A stretch of 7,340 bases of DNA from assembly GCA_003454335.1 (NCBI GenBank), contig DMKK01000208.1:8219-15558 (forward strand), in the 5' to 3' direction. Shown piece by piece: positions 5,327 through 7,340 of this stretch. The stretch is from Gammaproteobacteria bacterium. GTDB lineage: Bacteria > Pseudomonadota > Gammaproteobacteria > UBA9214. Each line of letters starts with the position of its first letter. Position 1 is the first letter of the stretch. The position numbers and the translations under genes are program-made. Under the pieces are notes generated by a model. That model made no database searches and was not told the origin of the DNA. It saw only the letters and a list, made by a program, of their open reading frames with translations.

Positions 5327-6094
5327 CTACTGTGGTAGCCAGGCCATCCCGTGCGGGCCCGGTACTGCCTGCAGGGGGTGTTGATACAGGCGTTCCAGGT
5401 TTACCTGTGTCAGGGCGGTTTCTGCCGTCCCCTGTAGCGTCTCACTATCACCAAATAACAGCAGGAAGCGGTTGCAATAGCGTACTGCAAGGTTGAGGTC
5501 ATGCATGACCAGCAACAGGCCCTTGTCATGATGCGCAGCCTGTTCCTGTAGCAGATCAAGCATGCTTATCTGATGATGAATGTCGAGATGGTTGGTTGGT
5601 TCGTCCAGCAACAGCAGTTGCGGATCCTGTGCCAGCAGGCAGGCAATGCTCACGCGTTGCCGTTCACCGCCTGACAATGTATTCACCATGCGTGCTTCCT
5701 TGTTGTGCAGATCAACTGCCTGCAGCGCATCCCGTGCAATGGCAAGGTCTTTGCCACCCTCCCATTGCAATGGCCCGAGCCAGGGATGGCGGCCGGTCAA
5801 TACGGTTTCCAGCACACTGGCAGGAAAGGCGTCAGCATGGTTCTGGAACAACAACCCGATGTGTTGCGCGACGGCCTTGCGTGGCAGCTGGACCAGCGGC
5901 CGGTCGTTCAGGGTGATGTCGCCGGCTGTCGGCGGGTGCAAGCCGGCCAGCGTGTGCAATAGCGTTGTTTTCCCGGTGCCGTTGCGTCCCAGCACGCACC
6001 AGCGCTCACCGCTGTTGATGGTTAGTTCAAGGTCGCTGCAGGCCGTCGTGGTACCGATGGTGATGTGCAGCGCACTGGTTGCCAGTAATGACAT
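5327..6094 (-). CDS. btuD: ABC transporter ATPase, BtuD/FecE type (cobalamin import)
   Basis: This 255-residue protein is the nucleotide-binding subunit of a type II importer. It shows Walker A GRNGTGKT (36-43), Q-loop glutamine at 84 (LLFQNHADAFPAS), the signature LSGGERQR (140-147), Walker B LLLLDEP (160-166) with the following TNHLD, and the switch histidine in VMHD (H198). Length and motif spacing are normal for BtuD/FecE/FhuC. The ATG lies three bases after the TGA of the permease gene (TGAACCATG), so the two are surely co-translated. Sequence alone cannot separate cobalamin from siderophore or haem importers. The B12 riboswitch operon next door and the absence of siderophore genes point to cobalamin. 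Confidence 0.85.
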   Translation of the reverse strand: MSLLATSALHITIGTTTACSDLELTINSGERWCVLGRNGTGKTTLLHTLAGLHPPTAGDITLNDRPLVQLPRKAVAQHIGLLFQNHADAFPASVLETVLTGRHPWLGPLQWEGGKDLAIARDALQAVDLHNKEARMVNTLSGGERQRVSIACLLAQDPQLLLLDEPTNHLDIHHQISMLDLLQEQAAHHDKGLLLVMHDLNLAVRYCNRFLLLFGDSETLQGTAETALTQVNLERLYQHPLQAVPGPHGMAWLPQ

Positions 6095-6097
6095 GGT

Positions 6098-7090
6098 TCA
6101 GCGCGCCTCGCCATGCAGGGTGCGACTGTGGTGCAGCAACAGCAGGAACACCGGCACGCCAACCAGTGCCGTCAGTATGCCGACCGGCAGCTGCCGGGGT
6201 GCCAGTAAGGTGCGTGCCAGCGTATCTGCGATAATCAGCAGGCTGCCACCCAGCAATGCGGCTGCCGGCAGCAGCAGGCGGTGATCACGTACGCCGAGTA
6301 GCCGCAACATGTGTGGAACAATCAGACCGACAAAGCCGATACTGCCGGCCAGCGTAACGGCGGTTGCGGTTAACAGCGATGCCAGCAGGTAGATGAAGTA
6401 GCGCAGTGGCCTGACGTTGACCCCCAGTGCGCCGGCGGTTTGTTCACCATGGGCCAGGATGTTCAGTGAGCGGCCGATTCCCATGGCTGCCAGCAGCCCG
6501 ATGACCAGTACTGGAAAACCGCTGCTGGGAAAGGCGGTGTTGGAAAGATCGCCCATGAGCCAGAACAGCATGCCGCGCAGTCCCTGTTCCGGGCTGATCG
6601 CCAGCAGCAGGCCAATGATTGCCCCCCAGCCGGCCGCGATCACGATACCGGTCAGCAGCAGGCGGCTGGTGGTCCAGCTGCCACTGCCATGTGACAGTCC
6701 GAACACCAGCAGCATGGATAGCAGTGCACCGCTGAAGGCCGCGCCGTGTAGCCAGAGGCTGCCGAGACCGGCCAGCATGGCCAGCAGGGCGCCGGTTGCA
6801 GCACCGCCAGACACCCCCAGTACATAGGGGTCTGCCAGCGGGTTGCGCAGCAAGACCTGCATTAAACCACCCGCCAGCGCGAGCAGGGCGCCGGTTATAA
6901 AGGCAGCCACTGTCCGTGGCCAGCGTAATTCCATGATCACCTGTCCGGCCAGGTCATTGCCGCTATCTGCACCTGAGAAGACTGCCAGCAGCTCCTGCCA
7001 GGAAATAGCAACACTGCCGGTGGCCAGGCTGAATAACAGGCTGGCGAGTGTCAGTAGCACGAGTGTGGTGAGCAGTACGACGGGCCGCAT
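6098..7090 (-). CDS. btuC: ABC transporter permease, BtuC/FecCD family (cobalamin import)
   Basis: This 330-residue inner-membrane protein is expected to form a homodimeric channel with BtuD. It is hydrophobic throughout, with about ten membrane helices. Family landmarks are RWPRTVAAFITGALLALAGG (56-75), MQVLLRNPLADPYVLGVSGGA (77-97), LRGMLFWLMGDLS (171-183), the cytoplasmic coupling stretch GEQTAGALGV (215-224), FVGLIVPHMLRLLGVRDHR (253-271) followed by LLPAAALLGG, and the terminal VGVPVFLLLL (310-319). The length is standard. The ATG has only a weak GGA upstream. It begins 61 bp after the HAD-hydrolase stop and is nearly joined to btuD. A periplasmic binding protein is not present next to it. 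Siderophore or haem specificity is the main alternative. Confidence 0.85.
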   Translation of the reverse strand: MRPVVLLTTLVLLTLASLLFSLATGSVAISWQELLAVFSGADSGNDLAGQVIMELRWPRTVAAFITGALLALAGGLMQVLLRNPLADPYVLGVSGGAATGALLAMLAGLGSLWLHGAAFSGALLSMLLVFGLSHGSGSWTTSRLLLTGIVIAAGWGAIIGLLLAISPEQGLRGMLFWLMGDLSNTAFPSSGFPVLVIGLLAAMGIGRSLNILAHGEQTAGALGVNVRPLRYFIYLLASLLTATAVTLAGSIGFVGLIVPHMLRLLGVRDHRLLLPAAALLGGSLLIIADTLARTLLAPRQLPVGILTALVGVPVFLLLLHHSRTLHGEAR

Positions 7091-7116
7091 TACGAATGTT
7101 CCGGGCCTCTATGGCA

Positions 7117-7142
7117 TGCCTGCCAGACCGGGTCTGCAGGCA
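7117..7142. other. Stem-loop between the HAD gene and btuC
   Basis: TGCCTGC (7117-7123) and AGAC (7125-7128) pair with GTCTGCAGGCA (7132-7142), giving 11 base pairs with one bulged C and a 3-base loop. It lies just after the HAD-hydrolase stop. In the transcription direction it is followed by TGCCATAGAGG, with no U-run, so it is either a non-canonical terminator or an RNA-processing or stability structure within a common transcript. Confidence 0.4.
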
Positions 7143-7151
7143 GGGAGCCGA

Positions 7152-7340
7152 TCATCTCAGGCTGATGACGGGCCAGTCATGGTCTTTGGCGTGTTGCTCG
7201 AGGACTTCATCCGGGTCAACCGCCACCGGGTGGGTGACCTTGCCCAGCAAGGGTAAGTCATTGTGCGAGTCACTGTAGAACCAGCTGTTATCGAGTGCTT
7301 GCCGGTTGTCCTCCAGCCAGTCGCTCAGCCGCTCTACCTT
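7152..7340 (-). CDS. HAD-IB (SerB-like) hydrolase, C-terminal fragment
   Basis: The reading frame enters from the right edge and ends with TGA at 7154-7152, giving the last 62 residues. WFYSDSHNDLPLL (residues 20-32 of the fragment) carries the S-D-S-x-x-D pattern of HAD motif IV, and THPVAVDPDEVLEQHA (36-51) followed by WPVISLR at the end is the usual tail of HAD-superfamily IB phosphatases related to phosphoserine phosphatase. The substrate is unknown; the catalytic DxD motif I lies outside the window. It is on the same strand as, and 61 bp ahead of, btuC, so it may share the transcript, but nothing visible ties it to B12 metabolism. Confidence 0.8.
   Translation of the reverse strand, partial: KVERLSDWLEDNRQALDNSWFYSDSHNDLPLLGKVTHPVAVDPDEVLEQHAKDHDWPVISLR

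Noticed and set aside
5580..6284. Plus-strand 234-codon frame
   Set aside because: It is antisense to btuD and btuC; it is low-complexity, Ser/Arg-rich shadow coding without a family signature.

Overview
The window looks like chromosomal DNA of a moderately GC-rich Gammaproteobacterium. This is inferred from family resemblance of the proteins and from the abundant short palindromic repeats, not proven. All recognisable genes lie on the minus strand, and most belong to one theme: capture, import and activation of vitamin B12 (cobalamin).

Read in transcription order (right to left), the window holds: the C-terminal end of a HAD-IB (SerB-like) hydrolase (7340-7152); a BtuC/FecC-type permease (7090-6098) and a BtuD-type ATPase (6094-5327), nearly contiguous; a CgeB-like glycosyltransferase (5309-4308) 17 bp behind the ATPase; then an intergenic stretch of about 690 bp. 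That stretch holds a 102-bp-period array of palindromic repeats (4275-4026), an inverted repeat (3998-3971), a sigma70-like promoter (3971-3943), a complete cobalamin riboswitch (3928-3738) and its expression platform with an L13-type hairpin (3654-3637) just before the ribosome binding site. A second operon follows: a TonB-dependent BtuB-like outer-membrane receptor (3620-1548), a dedicated TonB protein (1551-850, overlapping start and stop) and a PduO-type cob(I)alamin adenosyltransferase (637-86). The left edge holds a terminator-like hairpin and a second palindromic repeat type.

The proposed flow is: receptor takes corrinoid across the outer membrane with energy from its own TonB; the BtuCD-like ABC transporter takes it across the inner membrane; the adenosyltransferase converts it to coenzyme B12. 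The riboswitch would shut the receptor-TonB-adenosyltransferase operon off when B12 is plentiful. No periplasmic binding protein (BtuF) is visible.

The most striking non-coding feature is a 217-bp MITE-like element (638-854) with 22-bp perfect terminal inverted repeats, inserted exactly between tonB and the adenosyltransferase gene. Removing it with one copy of a CTAG target recreates a junction in which the tonB stop and the adenosyltransferase ATG are one base apart. The element now supplies the tonB stop codon and the whole region where the adenosyltransferase ribosome binding site should be.
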